A DNA stretch of 64,000 nucleotides from an uncultured Blastocatellia bacterium. GTDB taxonomy: Bacteria; Acidobacteriota; Blastocatellia; Chloracidobacteriales; Chloracidobacteriaceae. The first letter of the stretch is position 1; every line of letters begins with the position of its first letter. The stretch is taken from positions 32,261 to 96,260 of the forward strand of contig CALGZC010000011.1 in the NCBI GenBank assembly GCA_937934745.1. The letters are read 5' to 3'. The translations under genes and the position numbers were made by a program. Positions 39,391 to 49,552 of this stretch are shown piece after piece. The notes under the pieces were generated by a model. The model ran no database searches, had not been told where the DNA came from, and saw only the letters and a program-made list of their open reading frames with translations.

Positions 39391-40625
39391 AGTCGGTTGC
39401 GGGACGTACTGCTCAGGTCAAGGCGGCTGACTCCGGCGTGCGTTTGGTCCAGCAGCTCCTATGGCGTCGTCCGGGGGGGAGCGTCGCTGCCGGGTTGTGT
39501 TTGGTGCTGGTTGCGGCGTTCATCTGGTTGCCCGGAATTGTGGAGCAGAACCTGAACGGCATTGTGGCGACGACGCGCAAGCCGCCGTCTCCACGCGCCC
39601 GGGCGCTGCACGCGCGGTTGTTGGTGGCCGACCTCCACGCCGATACCTTGCTGTGGAACAGGGATTTGCTGGTGCGCGGCACACGCGGTCATGTTGATCT
39701 GCCGCGTCTGCAGGAAGGCAACGTCGCGCTTCAGGCCTTTACAATTGTGACCAAGGCCCCGCGTGGGATGAACAACGACCGCACCGACGGCAACCGTTTC
39801 AATCTTGTCGCTGCACTGAGTTTTCTTCAGTTGTGGCCGCCTGAGACGTGGATGAGCCTCACAGACCGGGCCCTGTACCAGTGTCGTCGGCTTGAAGCGG
39901 CAGCGGCGCGCTCTGGTGGCCGCCTGGTGGTGATTCGTACCCGGGCCGACCTCGAACGTTTTTTGGCACAGCGGGTCGCCAACCCCGAACTGGTCGGCGC
40001 GTGGCTGGGCGTTGAGGGAGCCCATGCCCTGGATGGCAACTTGTCAAACCTCGACCGCCTGCATGCGGCCGGCGTCCGCATGATGGCTCCGACACACTTT
40101 TTCGACAATGAGTTTGGCGGTTCGGCCCACGGTCTCGTCAAGGGCGGTCTAACGGACCTGGGACGTGAACTTATCCGCCGCATGGAACAGAGGGGGATGA
40201 TTGTGGACCTCGCCCATGCGTCGCCAGCAGTTATTGATGAGGTAGTGGCTATGGCGACGCGCCCGGTCGTGGTTTCCCACACAGGCGTCCAGGGAACCTG
40301 CGGAGGATTGCGCAACATTACAGACGACCAGTTGCGGGGTATTGCGCGGACCGGTGGCGTCGTTGGGATTGGATACTTTTTTGCGGCTGTGTGCGGTCAG
40401 GATGCCCGTTCGATTGCGCGCGCGATGCGCTACGCCGCCGATGTCGCCGGTGTGGCGCATGTGGCGCTCGGCTCGGATTATGATGGCGCGGTGAGCGTAC
40501 CGTTCGACACGGCACATCTGGTAGAAATCACCGATGCTTTGCTTGAAGAAGGCTTTTCAGAAGATGATATTGCCTTGATGATGGGCGGTAACGTCCGGCG
40601 AGTGTTGTTGGCCACGTTCCCGTGA
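39387..40625 (+). CDS. Membrane dipeptidase (renal dipeptidase family, M19)
   Basis: 412 residues. One N-terminal membrane segment (GGSVAAGLCLVLVAAFIWLPGIV) anchors an exported amidohydrolase: metal HxD in LVADLHADTLLW, bridging Glu in LGVEGAHAL, His in VDLAHASPAVIDEV and VVVSHTGVQG, and LGSDYDGA near the end. It would hydrolyse dipeptides outside the membrane. Coupled to yvcK by ATGA; a shared role in cell-wall turnover is possible. Confidence 0.92.
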   Translation: MKSVAGRTAQVKAADSGVRLVQQLLWRRPGGSVAAGLCLVLVAAFIWLPGIVEQNLNGIVATTRKPPSPRARALHARLLVADLHADTLLWNRDLLVRGTRGHVDLPRLQEGNVALQAFTIVTKAPRGMNNDRTDGNRFNLVAALSFLQLWPPETWMSLTDRALYQCRRLEAAAARSGGRLVVIRTRADLERFLAQRVANPELVGAWLGVEGAHALDGNLSNLDRLHAAGVRMMAPTHFFDNEFGGSAHGLVKGGLTDLGRELIRRMEQRGMIVDLAHASPAVIDEVVAMATRPVVVSHTGVQGTCGGLRNITDDQLRGIARTGGVVGIGYFFAAVCGQDARSIARAMRYAADVAGVAHVALGSDYDGAVSVPFDTAHLVEITDALLEEGFSEDDIALMMGGNVRRVLLATFP

Positions 40626-40659
40626 CGGCCGCGACGGGATCGCGTGAAAGAACAAGCTT

Positions 40660-41079
40660 ATGACAGAACGACGCCTTCGCATTCTCATTGCTAAGCCGGG
40701 TCTTGACGGTCATGACCGCGGCGCCAAGGTCATTGCGCGCGCCCTGCGCGACGCTGGCATGGAAGTCATCTACACGGGCCTGCGTCAAACGCCCGAGCAA
40801 ATCGTGGCGGCTGCTGTCCAAGAAGATGTGGACGCCGTTGGTGTTTCTATTCTTTCAGGCGCTCACATGACGCTGTTTCCACGTATCTTGCAACTGATGC
40901 GCGAGCAAGGTCTGGACGATGTTCCGCTGTTCGGCGGCGGTATCATTCCCGACGAAGACATTCCGAAGCTCAAGGCGCTTGGGGTGGATGAAATTTTTAC
41001 CCCCGGCGCAACAATGGAGTCCATTATTGACTACATTCATCGTCGGGTGGGCACGAAGCAGGAGGCATCGGCCTCCTAA
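40660..41079 (+). CDS. Methylmalonyl-CoA mutase B12-binding subunit
   Basis: 139 residues. Stand-alone cobalamin-binding domain: [22 protein letters not shown] with the base-off DxHxxG (Asp16, His18, Gly21), [13 protein letters not shown] and [20 protein letters not shown]. It pairs with a separate catalytic large subunit to interconvert methylmalonyl- and succinyl-CoA, and works with the propionyl-CoA type carboxylase found at the left edge. The large subunit is not in this window. Confidence 0.9.
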   Translation: MTERRLRILIAKPGLDGHDRGAKVIARALRDAGMEVIYTGLRQTPEQIVAAAVQEDVDAVGVSILSGAHMTLFPRILQLMREQGLDDVPLFGGGIIPDEDIPKLKALGVDEIFTPGATMESIIDYIHRRVGTKQEASAS

Positions 41080-41386
41080 GGGAAGGAGTGCCTCTGCGGT
41101 ACGCCGTCTGTCCCCGGTGCGCTTGCAGACCGGTCGCGGAGTCCTGTCCTTGTGAGGGGCAAGGGGCGTGCCGGCCGGAAACCGCTGCGCCAAGCCTCCG
41201 TAGGCAATGCATTGCCTGCCCGTTGTCGGGGGCGCCGGTTTTGTGCCTTGGCTTTTGTGCTTTGGGCTTGGGTTTGAAGCTTTGTGCCGTTCCGCCGGTT
41301 GTCACTGCGGCGGCTTCGTGAAACACAAGGCATAGCGTGCTATTGTTGCGCCTGACTCCCAATCTCGTGTCAGCGGCCCATGCCTC
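41080..41386. other. 307-base gap before lepA
   Basis: I see no credible gene. A 77-codon Cys-rich frame starting at GTG 41088 has its AAGGAG touching the start and no recognised pattern. The lepA promoter should be here, but no clear -35/-10 pair was found. Confidence 0.5.
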
Positions 41387-43192
41387 ATGGACACCCAACA
41401 CATTCGTAACTTTTCCATCATTGCCCACATTGACCATGGCAAGTCCACCCTGGCCGACCGTCTGCTTGAACGCACCGGTGCGTTGACCCAGCGTGAAATG
41501 GCCGACCAAGTGCTCGATGCCATGGACTTAGAGCGCGAGCGCGGGATCACCATCAAGGCCCATGCTGTTCGCCTCAACTACCGCGCCCAAAACGGTGAGG
41601 ACTACGTGCTCAACCTGATCGACACGCCCGGACACGTGGACTTCAGCTATGAGGTCTCACGCTCGCTCGCTGCCTGCGAGGGAGCGCTTGTCGTGGTGGA
41701 CGCCACCCAGGGCGTTGAGGCGCAGACGCTCGCCAACGCCTATCTGGCGCTTGAAAACAATCTCGAAATGTTCCCCGTCATCAACAAAATCGATTTGCCG
41801 TCGGCAGAGCCGGAGCGGGTTCTTGCCCAAATTGAGCAGGTCATTGGTCTCGACACCAGTCGGGCCGTGTTGGCCAGCGCCAAAACCGGCGTCGGGACGG
41901 ATGACGTGCTGGAACGCATCATCGAGGTCATACCCCCTCCCCAGGGAAGCCCTCAGCAGCCGCTGAAGGCATTGATATTTGATTCGTGGTTTGACAGCTA
42001 CAAGGGGGTAATCGTTCTGGTGCGTGTGGTGGATGGTGTCCTCCGGCAAGGCATGAAAATCCGCTTTATGGCAACCGGACGCGACTATGAGGTGGAGGGT
42101 GTCGGCGTGATGACGCCCAAGATGCGTGAAATTGCCGAGCTAGGACCCGGTGAAGTCGGCTTCTTTTTCTCGAACATCAAGACCGTCGCCGATGTACGTA
42201 TCGGCGATACGGTGACGGAAACGGCCCGTCCTGCTGCCGAACCGCTCCCTGGCTTTCAGGAAGTCAAGCCGATGGTGTTTGCCGGTTTGTATCCGGTCGA
42301 GAGCGATCAGTACGAAGCGCTGCGTGATGCCCTTGAAAAGCTCCGTCTCAACGACGCAGCCTTTCTTTATGAACCCGAGCACTCGGCGGCGCTGGGCTTT
42401 GGTTTTCGCTGCGGCTTTCTAGGCCTGCTCCACATGGAAATCGTTCAGGAGCGGTTGGAGCGTGAGTTTGGGCTTGATCTGATCACGACGGCACCGAGCG
42501 TCCGCTTTGATGTGTATTTGACCAACGGCGAGAAGATCACTATTGACAGTCCATCGAAACTGCCTGACCCGGCCAAAATTGCGCGGATTGAAGAACCTGT
42601 CATTCGCGCCACAATCATGACGCAGGACGATTACCTCGGACCGATTCTTGCGTTGCTCGATGAGAAGCGTGGCGTCCAGCGGGGTTTTGACTACATCGGG
42701 GAAAAGCGAGTGATGCTGACCTACGACCTGCCGCTGTTGGAGGTCGTGCTGGATTTCTTTGACCGCTTGAAGTCGGTGTCACGCGGTTATGCCTCGTTAG
42801 ATTATCACCTCAAGGGCTATGAGCCGGCCGACCTTGTCAAGCTCGACGTCCTGGTTTCGGGTGAGCCGGTGGATGCACTGTCGCTGATCGTTCACCGCCA
42901 GAATGCGTACCCACGCGGGCGGGCGTTGGTTGAAAAAATGAAGGAACTGATTCCCCGCCAGCTGTTTGAGGTGCCGATTCAGGCTGCCATCGGCAACCGC
43001 GTCATTGCCCGTGAGACCGTGAAGGCACTTGGGAAAAACGTCTTAGCTAAGTGCTACGGTGGCGACATCACACGCAAGAAGAAACTCCTTGAAAAGCAAA
43101 AGGAAGGGAAAAAGCGGATGAAGAAGGTTGGACGTGTGGACATTCCCCAGGAAGCCTTCCTGGCGGTCCTGCGCGTCGGAGATGCCAAATGA
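41387..43192 (+). CDS. lepA: Elongation factor 4 (LepA)
   Basis: 601 residues, normal. GTPase that back-translocates or remodels ribosomes: G1 AHIDHGKST at 13-21, [38 protein letters not shown]; the LepA-only C-terminal domain with [24 protein letters not shown]. No clear ribosome site before ATG 41387. It converges with the GH57 gene, 30 bases apart. Confidence 0.97.
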   Translation: MDTQHIRNFSIIAHIDHGKSTLADRLLERTGALTQREMADQVLDAMDLERERGITIKAHAVRLNYRAQNGEDYVLNLIDTPGHVDFSYEVSRSLAACEGALVVVDATQGVEAQTLANAYLALENNLEMFPVINKIDLPSAEPERVLAQIEQVIGLDTSRAVLASAKTGVGTDDVLERIIEVIPPPQGSPQQPLKALIFDSWFDSYKGVIVLVRVVDGVLRQGMKIRFMATGRDYEVEGVGVMTPKMREIAELGPGEVGFFFSNIKTVADVRIGDTVTETARPAAEPLPGFQEVKPMVFAGLYPVESDQYEALRDALEKLRLNDAAFLYEPEHSAALGFGFRCGFLGLLHMEIVQERLEREFGLDLITTAPSVRFDVYLTNGEKITIDSPSKLPDPAKIARIEEPVIRATIMTQDDYLGPILALLDEKRGVQRGFDYIGEKRVMLTYDLPLLEVVLDFFDRLKSVSRGYASLDYHLKGYEPADLVKLDVLVSGEPVDALSLIVHRQNAYPRGRALVEKMKELIPRQLFEVPIQAAIGNRVIARETVKALGKNVLAKCYGGDITRKKKLLEKQKEGKKRMKKVGRVDIPQEAFLAVLRVGDAK

Positions 43193-43222
43193 CTTCAGAT
43201 GCCTGATAACTAAACCATTCCC

Positions 43223-44809
43223 TCATGACGCACCGTAAACACGGTAGTCCAGTTCGGGAAAGATCGTGTCGCGGCTCTCCACTTCTGCCAGCCAGGTCGC
43301 GTCAATTGTGCCGGACATCGCCATGTCGTAGAGCCGCGCGAAGCGGTGAATGTGGTCGCGGAAGCGCTTTTCGGCGTACTGCACCATAGTCTTGTTTGTG
43401 ATGATAAACGCCCAGTCACTGGATTGCGCCAGGAGTAACTCGCGTGCAGCCTGGTTGAGCACCCGCTGTAACAGCCCCTCTGCCGCCGGAAAGCGCCGTG
43501 CCAGTTCCACCATGCGCCGCTCGGCTTGGTGCTGATGGCGATACATCCACTGCGTATCGCGGTTGAGCCAGACACGGTTATAGCCTTCAGCCCCCCACGA
43601 TGAGGCCGATGGGATTTGGGGCTGGTGGTAGGGGTACATTGTCAAGTAGTCGCTCGGTGTCATCAGGACGACTTCATCCTGGTCGAAGTGAATCTTGCGG
43701 ATGAGAAAATCCAGAAATTGTGGCCCTTCGTACCACCAGTGACCGTACAGCTCGGCGTCATAGGGTGAAACAACCAGCGGTGCGCGTCCCATTACCGTTT
43801 GCAGGTGACGCATCTGTGCTTGACGCGAAGCCAAGAAGTGACCCGCGTGCTCGGCGGCGGTTTCGGTTGCCCAGGCCGGGATATACGGCTGTTTATGGTG
43901 TAGGTCGACTTTCCCCGTGACGCGAAAATACTTGATGCCGATATTGCGGCGGACGCCGTCACTGTGTAGGTACGGCTTGATGTAGTCGTAGTCGGCCTCA
44001 TAGCCCAAATCTTTGTAAAACTCACGGTAGTTGGGGTGGCCTGGATAGCCAACCAGTGAACTCCAGACCTGTTCACTGGTTTCGACATCACGTGCAAATG
44101 CCGCCACACCCGACGGCGTCACCACCGGCGCAAAGATGCCGTATGCCGGACGCGGCGACCCAAACATGATGCTGTGTGAGTCAACGATGAAGTAGCGCAG
44201 GCCGACTTCGGCTAACAGGGTGTCAATGCCCGGTTCATAAGCACACTCTGCCAGCCAAATCCCCTTTGGCTGACGCCCAAAGTGCTTTTCATAGTTGCGA
44301 ACAGCTACGCGAATTTGTGCGCGTCGGGCGGCTTCGTAACGCATCAGTGGCAGGAAGCCATGGGTGGCGCAGCAGGTGATGATTTCAAGGACACCCTGAT
44401 CCTGCAACTGTCGAAAAGCACGCACCAGGTCGCGGCGATACACGTTTTCATACAGGTTGTAAACGGTGCGAAAATGCTCATAGTGCGCCCGGGCGGCCGG
44501 CGCAAACGGCGTTCCCTTGGTACGGACAATTTCTTTTTCCGTCAGCTCGACGAGTTTTTCAACATGACGCACATATCGCTCACGCAACAAATCGTCTCCG
44601 AGCATCTCGCACAGCGTCGGGGTGAGCGTCATGGTCAAGCGAAGGCGCACACCGGACCGGCTCAGATTCTCAAAGACAAAGAGCAGGGGGATATAGGTTT
44701 CGCTAATCGCTTCGTAGAGCCAATCTTCTTCGAGGAACTCCGGATACTCCGGGTGGCGCACAAAGGGCAAGTGCGCGTGCAGAATGATGGAGAGAAATCC
44801 AGTGGTCAT
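43223..44809 (-). CDS. GH57 family 1,4-alpha-glucan branching enzyme
   Basis: 528 residues, the length of GH57 branching enzymes. FLSIILHAHLPFVRHPEYPEFLEEDWLYEAI opens the barrel; the nucleophile Glu is in GIWLAECAYEPG and the acid Asp in VVSPYDAELYGHWWYEGPQF; a helical C-terminal domain follows. It would put alpha-1,6 branches on glycogen in the cytoplasm. No other glycogen gene is next to it. Confidence 0.92.
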   Translation of the reverse strand: MTTGFLSIILHAHLPFVRHPEYPEFLEEDWLYEAISETYIPLLFVFENLSRSGVRLRLTMTLTPTLCEMLGDDLLRERYVRHVEKLVELTEKEIVRTKGTPFAPAARAHYEHFRTVYNLYENVYRRDLVRAFRQLQDQGVLEIITCCATHGFLPLMRYEAARRAQIRVAVRNYEKHFGRQPKGIWLAECAYEPGIDTLLAEVGLRYFIVDSHSIMFGSPRPAYGIFAPVVTPSGVAAFARDVETSEQVWSSLVGYPGHPNYREFYKDLGYEADYDYIKPYLHSDGVRRNIGIKYFRVTGKVDLHHKQPYIPAWATETAAEHAGHFLASRQAQMRHLQTVMGRAPLVVSPYDAELYGHWWYEGPQFLDFLIRKIHFDQDEVVLMTPSDYLTMYPYHQPQIPSASSWGAEGYNRVWLNRDTQWMYRHQHQAERRMVELARRFPAAEGLLQRVLNQAARELLLAQSSDWAFIITNKTMVQYAEKRFRDHIHRFARLYDMAMSGTIDATWLAEVESRDTIFPELDYRVYGAS

Positions 44810-44888
44810 GGCAGTCGTAGGGGAAAACGGCTTCCGGCCGCGCCTGCCAGGGGTGTAGCGGTCGCCGAAAGCCGCGCCGGCAGGCGGC

Positions 44889-46298
44889 TTAGATGTGGAT
44901 CGGACTGCCGAGAACGCCGTGGGCGGCTTCCATAACAGATTCAGAAAGCGTTGGATGGGCGTGGATGGTACGCACCAGCTCCTCCGTTGTCAGCTCGCCG
45001 CGCAGCGCCACACAGGCTTCGGCGATCAGCTCTGTCGCACGTGGGCCAATGATGTGAACGCCCAGTAGTTCACCATACTTGGCATCGCTGACGATCTTCA
45101 CCAGCCCTTCCGTTTGTCCCAGGATACGCGCTTTGCCGCTGGCGGCAAAGGGAAATGAACCGACCTTGACCTCGTAGCCGCGCTCCCGTGCTTGGGCTTC
45201 TGTAAGTCCGACGCTGGCCACTTCCGGTTCACAGTACGTGCAACTGGGAATGTGGTCATAGTTGATGGGTTGCGTGGCGTGGCCCGCCAAGTGTTCAACG
45301 GCAACAATGCCCTCGGCCGAGGCAACATGCGCCAGCCACGGCGTGTTGATCACGTCGCCGATGGCATAAACGTTCGGCTCCGCTGTTTGAAGAAAGCCGT
45401 TGACTTCGATGTAGCCGCCTTTGTCTACAACTGCCCGGGTGTTTTCAAGTCCGATGCCGGCGCTTAGGGGGCGGCGCCCGACAGCAACGAGTAGTTTTTC
45501 GGCTTGCAGGGTTGTGTGGTTGCCGTAGGTGTCCACAAGCTTCACTTCGACACCGTGTTCGTTCACCGTCGCGCGTTCACACCTGGTGTTGGTCTTGACC
45601 GTGATTTTCTGGGCTCGCAGCGCCCGTTCAAGCTCGGCGCTGATGGTGGCATCTTCCATCGGCAGAATGTGGGGAAGCATCTCCACCAGGGTTGTTTCAA
45701 CGCCAAAGCGGGCCATAATCGAGGCAAACTCGACGCCGACGGCGCCGGCACCGAGAATCACGATGGAAGTCGGTAGCTCGGTCAACTCGAGCGCATGGTC
45801 ACTGTTGATGATGTGGACGCCATCGGTCGGAAACAGCGGTATGTCCCGGGGAGTAGAACCGGTCGCCACGACGATGAACTTCGTGTGGAGCTGTGTTTTT
45901 GTGTCGCCGTTAGTGACGCTGACCAGCCGGGGATGTTCAATGAAGCCAAGGCCGTTGAACACTCTGATCTTGTTTTTATTCATCAGGTACTCGACGCCCT
46001 TGGCGGACTTAAGCACGATCTTGTGCTTGTACTTCCGAACACCTTCATAATCGAGTTTGACATCAGAAACCACAACGCCGTAGTCCGCAGCGTGTTTGGC
46101 TTGTTCGTAAACGGCAGCGCTTTCCAACAGGGCCTTGGTTGGAATGCAACCGCGCAGCAGACAGGTCCCGCCGAGCTGCTTGTCCTTCTCTACAATCGCT
46201 GTGCTGAGACCAAGTTGAGCCGCTCGGATGGCAGCGACATAGCCGCCAGGACCGGCCCCAATTATCACGACATCAAAAGAGTGGTTCGGAGCAGTCAC
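44889..46298 (-). CDS. lpdA: Dihydrolipoyl dehydrogenase
   Basis: 469 residues. E3 subunit of 2-oxoacid dehydrogenase or glycine cleavage complexes. FAD motif VVIIGAGPGGYVAA, redox Cys46 and Cys51 in GGTCLLRGCIPTKALL, NAD motif VILGAGAVGVEFA, AIGDV, and catalytic His-Glu pair in HAHPTLSESVMEAAHG. Leu-Leu-Arg between the Cys residues replaces the usual Asn-x-Gly. No E1 or E2 gene nearby. Confidence 0.96.
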   Translation of the reverse strand: MTAPNHSFDVVIIGAGPGGYVAAIRAAQLGLSTAIVEKDKQLGGTCLLRGCIPTKALLESAAVYEQAKHAADYGVVVSDVKLDYEGVRKYKHKIVLKSAKGVEYLMNKNKIRVFNGLGFIEHPRLVSVTNGDTKTQLHTKFIVVATGSTPRDIPLFPTDGVHIINSDHALELTELPTSIVILGAGAVGVEFASIMARFGVETTLVEMLPHILPMEDATISAELERALRAQKITVKTNTRCERATVNEHGVEVKLVDTYGNHTTLQAEKLLVAVGRRPLSAGIGLENTRAVVDKGGYIEVNGFLQTAEPNVYAIGDVINTPWLAHVASAEGIVAVEHLAGHATQPINYDHIPSCTYCEPEVASVGLTEAQARERGYEVKVGSFPFAASGKARILGQTEGLVKIVSDAKYGELLGVHIIGPRATELIAEACVALRGELTTEELVRTIHAHPTLSESVMEAAHGVLGSPIHI

Positions 46299-46422
46299 AA
46301 TCTACGCCTCGTATAACAGAACAGTCTGTGCCCGGAGGTAAACTGCCGCGTTGCGGCCGTTCTGGAACGGGATACGCCGCTGGGGCTAGCGGCGGTGCAG
46401 GCCATCTTTATGATGCAAAACG

Positions 46423-46450
46423 AAAACGGATGCCAGTCGGCATCCGTTTT
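46423..46450 (-). terminator. Hairpin downstream of tRNA-Gln
   Basis: A perfect 12-base-pair stem (AAAACGGATGCC 46423-46434 with GGCATCCGTTTT 46439-46450) and a 4-base loop. Read in the tRNA direction it ends in TTTTCGTTTTG, suitable for intrinsic termination 14 bases after the tRNA. Confidence 0.75.
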
Positions 46451-46463
46451 GTATTGATGCACT

Positions 46464-46537
46464 TGGCTGGGAGACAGGGATTCGAACCCCGATACTCTGG
46501 TCCAGAGCCAGATGTCCTACCATTGAACGATCTCCCA
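46464..46537 (-). tRNA. tRNA-Gln (anticodon CTG)
   Basis: 74 bases including an encoded CCA. Acceptor TGGGAGA pairs with TCTCCCA; D stem GTTC/GGAC; anticodon stem TCTGG/CCAGA around loop CTCTGGA giving CTG; T arm CGGGG-TTCGAAT-CCCTG. Reads CAG codons. Flanked by lpdA (same strand, downstream) and divergent gmd. Confidence 0.96.
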
Positions 46538-46736
46538 AAACAGACTGACCGTAGCCAGCTGCTCTTAAGTAATGGAAAAAAGTCCTTGAAGTCAACCCGC
46601 AGCTTCAGCTGAGTTTGATGATCGGCTTGACAAATCAGTGGACGGCGGCATATCCCGACAGCAGGACTGGGTTCGCACACAATTCGCATAAAACAGACAA
46701 TGGCGCGGTCGTCAGGTTGTCAAGTGAGGTTTTCAG

Positions 46737-47759
46737 ATGCAAAAAACAGCGCTTATTACCGGCATTACTGGCCAAGACGGCTCGTACCTCACAGAGTTTT
46801 TGATCGCCAAAGGCTATACCGTTCACGGGGTTGTGCGGCGCAGCAGTTCTTTCTCGACCGGTCGGATCGACCATTTGTACCGTGATCCTCATGACCCACT
46901 GCGTCAATTAACCCTCCACTACGGCGATTTGGCCGACAGTACTAGCCTACGGCGTATTCTTGAGGCCGTCCAACCAGACGAGGTGTACAACCTTGCGGCT
47001 CAGTCTCACGTCAAGGTCTCGTTTGAGCAGGCCGAATACACTGGCGACGTTGTGGCGACGGGAACGCTGCGCTTACTGGAATCACTGCGTGATTACACGG
47101 CGCGGACAGGTAAACCGGTGCGCTACTACCAGGCCGGCTCATCGGAAATGTTCGGGTCTGCCCCGCCGCCCCAACGTGAAACAACGCCATTTCACCCCCG
47201 CAGTCCCTACGCTGTGGCGAAGGTGGCGGCGCACTGGTACACGGTCAACTACCGCGAGGCGTACGGCTTGTTTGCCTGCAACGGGATCTTGTTCAACCAC
47301 GAAAGCGAGCGCCGGGGTGAAACATTTGTGACGCGCAAGATTACGCGCGCCGTAGGGCGCATCAAATACGGTCTGCAACAAAAGCTTTACTTGGGCAACC
47401 TAGATGCGCGCCGCGATTGGGGCTTTGCCGGTGATTACGTCGAAGCTATGTGGCTGATGCTCCAGCAGGACCAACCTGACGACTATGTGATTGCAACGGG
47501 AGAGGCGCACTCTGTGCGGGAGTTTCTCGAAGCGGCGTTTACCTATGCTGGGCTTGACTGGCGGGACCATGTTGCCATTGACCCGCGTTATTTTCGTCCG
47601 GCAGAGGTTGATCACTTGTTAGGGGACGCCAGCAAGGCGCAGGGGCGGCTTGGCTGGCGGCCGCGTGTATCCTTTGCCGCACTGGTAGCGCGGATGGTTG
47701 ACCACGACCTAGAGTTAGCGCGGCGCGAAGCCATCGTTCGCACCGCTACCCGGCCGTAA
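46737..47759 (+). CDS. gmd: GDP-mannose 4,6-dehydratase
   Basis: 340 residues. Extended SDR enzyme: [23 protein letters not shown] (NAD loop), [15 protein letters not shown], catalytic region GSSEMFG and [12 protein letters not shown] (Tyr and Lys), [16 protein letters not shown] and [14 protein letters not shown]. It makes GDP-4-keto-6-deoxymannose, the substrate of the next gene. GAGG lies about 8 bases before the ATG. Starts the GDP-fucose pair. Confidence 0.96.
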   Translation: MQKTALITGITGQDGSYLTEFLIAKGYTVHGVVRRSSSFSTGRIDHLYRDPHDPLRQLTLHYGDLADSTSLRRILEAVQPDEVYNLAAQSHVKVSFEQAEYTGDVVATGTLRLLESLRDYTARTGKPVRYYQAGSSEMFGSAPPPQRETTPFHPRSPYAVAKVAAHWYTVNYREAYGLFACNGILFNHESERRGETFVTRKITRAVGRIKYGLQQKLYLGNLDARRDWGFAGDYVEAMWLMLQQDQPDDYVIATGEAHSVREFLEAAFTYAGLDWRDHVAIDPRYFRPAEVDHLLGDASKAQGRLGWRPRVSFAALVARMVDHDLELARREAIVRTATRP

Positions 47760-47769
47760 GGAGACACCC

Positions 47770-48702
47770 ATGGAAAAGGACGCCAAAATCTATGTTGCCG
47801 GCCATGGCGGACTTGTTGGTTCGGCGCTGGTGCGTAAGCTACGGGCAGAGGGATTTACCAACTTAGTGTTGCGCACGCGCGCCGACTTAGACCTGACGCG
47901 ACAGGCTGATGTGGAGGCGTTTTTCAACGCGGAGCGCCCGGTGTATGTTTTCCTTGCAGCGGCAAAAGTCGGCGGTATTCTTGCCAATGCCACCCAGGGT
48001 GGTGACTTCATTCGGGACAACTTGCTCATTCAAACCCATGTCATTGAGGCGGCGCGGCAAACCCAGGTCAAAAAGCTACTCTTCCTCGGCTCCTCGTGCA
48101 TTTATCCAAAGCTTGCACCGCAGCCGATAACCGAAGATTGCCTGTTGACCGGTCCCCTGGAACCAACCAACGAGCCGTATGCCATCGCCAAAATTGCCGG
48201 GCTGACGATGGTCAAGGCGTACCGGGCGCAATACGGCTTCAATGCCGTTTCCTTGATGCCGACAAACCTCTACGGTCCCGGCGACAACTTTGATCTGGCA
48301 TCATCCCACGTCTTGGCGGCGCTTTTGCGAAAGTTCCACGAAGCCAAAATTGCTGGGGCCTCAGCCGTGACCGTGTGGGGAACGGGTACGCCACGTCGTG
48401 AGTTTCTGCATGTCGATGACTTAGCCGATGCGGCGTTGTTTCTGATGCGCTGCGATGACAGTGGAGAACTCATCAACGTCGGTGTTGGTGAAGACATTGC
48501 TATCCATGAGCTAGCTATGCTGATTCGGGACGTTGTCGGTTATACGGGCGACATTGTGTATGACACCTCGAAGCCCGATGGCACGCCGCGCAAGCTTTTG
48601 GATATCTCACGTCTTCGAGCGCTTGGCTGGCAGGCACGGATTCCACTTCGTGAAGGGATTGCGGCGACCTACGCCTGGTACTGCGCTAACTATGGTGGAT
48701 GA
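47770..48702 (+). CDS. fcl: GDP-L-fucose synthase
   Basis: 310 residues. Epimerase and NADPH reductase finishing GDP-L-fucose: IYVAGHGGLVGSAL, FLAAAKVGGI, LGSSCIYPKLAPQPITE, EPYAIAKIAG (catalytic Tyr and Lys) and TNLYGPGDNFD. AAGGAG is 6 bases before the ATG. Overlaps rsmG by 11 bases, so fucose synthesis for glycans or O-antigen may be cotranscribed with rsmG-parAB. Confidence 0.96.
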   Translation: MEKDAKIYVAGHGGLVGSALVRKLRAEGFTNLVLRTRADLDLTRQADVEAFFNAERPVYVFLAAAKVGGILANATQGGDFIRDNLLIQTHVIEAARQTQVKKLLFLGSSCIYPKLAPQPITEDCLLTGPLEPTNEPYAIAKIAGLTMVKAYRAQYGFNAVSLMPTNLYGPGDNFDLASSHVLAALLRKFHEAKIAGASAVTVWGTGTPRREFLHVDDLADAALFLMRCDDSGELINVGVGEDIAIHELAMLIRDVVGYTGDIVYDTSKPDGTPRKLLDISRLRALGWQARIPLREGIAATYAWYCANYGG

Positions 48703-49429
48703 AGCCTCACCGGAAGTACCGACACCGGCTGTACGGTATGTTTTTGTTGCCAACAATGCCGTCCCGGCGTTCCATGCGCAGCTTGTGGCGGGGCTGGCAG
48801 CGCATGGTCTTGCCCTGAGCGAGGTTCAGATTGCGCTTCTGGTAGAGCATTACCGGCTGTTGGGCGAAGCAAACACGCGCTGCAACCTCACACGGCTACT
48901 CTCCCCTGAAGATGCCGTACAGCGACATTACCTCGACATTCTGACAGCGCTGCCGTGTTTTACGGGAAACATGCCTGACTCCTGGGTGGATGTTGGCTCT
49001 GGCGGTGGGTTTCCTGGGATCGTCTTGGCGGTTGCGCGTCCTTCCTGGCGCGTGGTTCTAGCAGAGCGACGTGCGAAGAAGGCAGCCTTCCTGACCGATT
49101 GCGTGGGCGCGCTCAACCTTGCGGCACGGGTTCAAGTATATGCCGGTGAGTTCGAGCCGGGAACGGCGGGACGGGTGTTGACACAGTGTGGTGTGGATGT
49201 TTCACGTGAAACGTTTGGCATTGTAGCCCGCGCCGTAGACGGCGGCCTTCGTTCTTTGCTGCGCCTGCTTAGAGTCCCGCTGCTCGCGCATGCCGTGCTC
49301 TGGCTCGGCGAGTCAGATGCAGAAGCACTGGCACAGCGTCTGCCACGCGGCTGGATAATTGAGCGGAGACATCTACTCCCGACCGGTAGACAACGGGTCG
49401 TCCTGGCTCTCACACAGCGCACGAACTAA
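48692..49429 (+). CDS. rsmG: 16S rRNA m7G527 methyltransferase RsmG
   Basis: 245 residues from ATG 48692, slightly longer than usual at the N terminus. NTRCNLTRLLSPEDAVQRHYLDIL, SAM loop WVDVGSGGGFPGIVLAV and the later ARAVDGGLRSLLRL are RsmG features. Linked to parAB, as is common near bacterial origins. A parS site lies inside the coding sequence. Confidence 0.9.
   Translation: MVDEASPEVPTPAVRYVFVANNAVPAFHAQLVAGLAAHGLALSEVQIALLVEHYRLLGEANTRCNLTRLLSPEDAVQRHYLDILTALPCFTGNMPDSWVDVGSGGGFPGIVLAVARPSWRVVLAERRAKKAAFLTDCVGALNLAARVQVYAGEFEPGTAGRVLTQCGVDVSRETFGIVARAVDGGLRSLLRLLRVPLLAHAVLWLGESDAEALAQRLPRGWIIERRHLLPTGRQRVVLALTQRTN
49198..49213. other. parS: parS site
   Basis: TGTTTCACGTGAAACG, 15 of 16 bases of the conserved parS palindrome TGTTTCACGTGAAACA. 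It lies within rsmG, 340 bases before parA. ParB loads here to start chromosome segregation. Confidence 0.88.
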
Positions 49430-49552
49430 ACCTTTTACGCCGTCATAAACCCTACGCTACAATCGCTCTACGACGCGATGCGGTGGTTGCGCACCGGGGT
49501 CGCCGTCAGCATGGTTCACATTGTACATTCCAGTGCGAACAAGGGGGGCGGC

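Noticed and set aside
41088..41321. 77-codon Cys-rich open frame before lepA
   Set aside because: AAGGAG touches the GTG start, there is no family pattern, and Cys richness follows from the local base composition.
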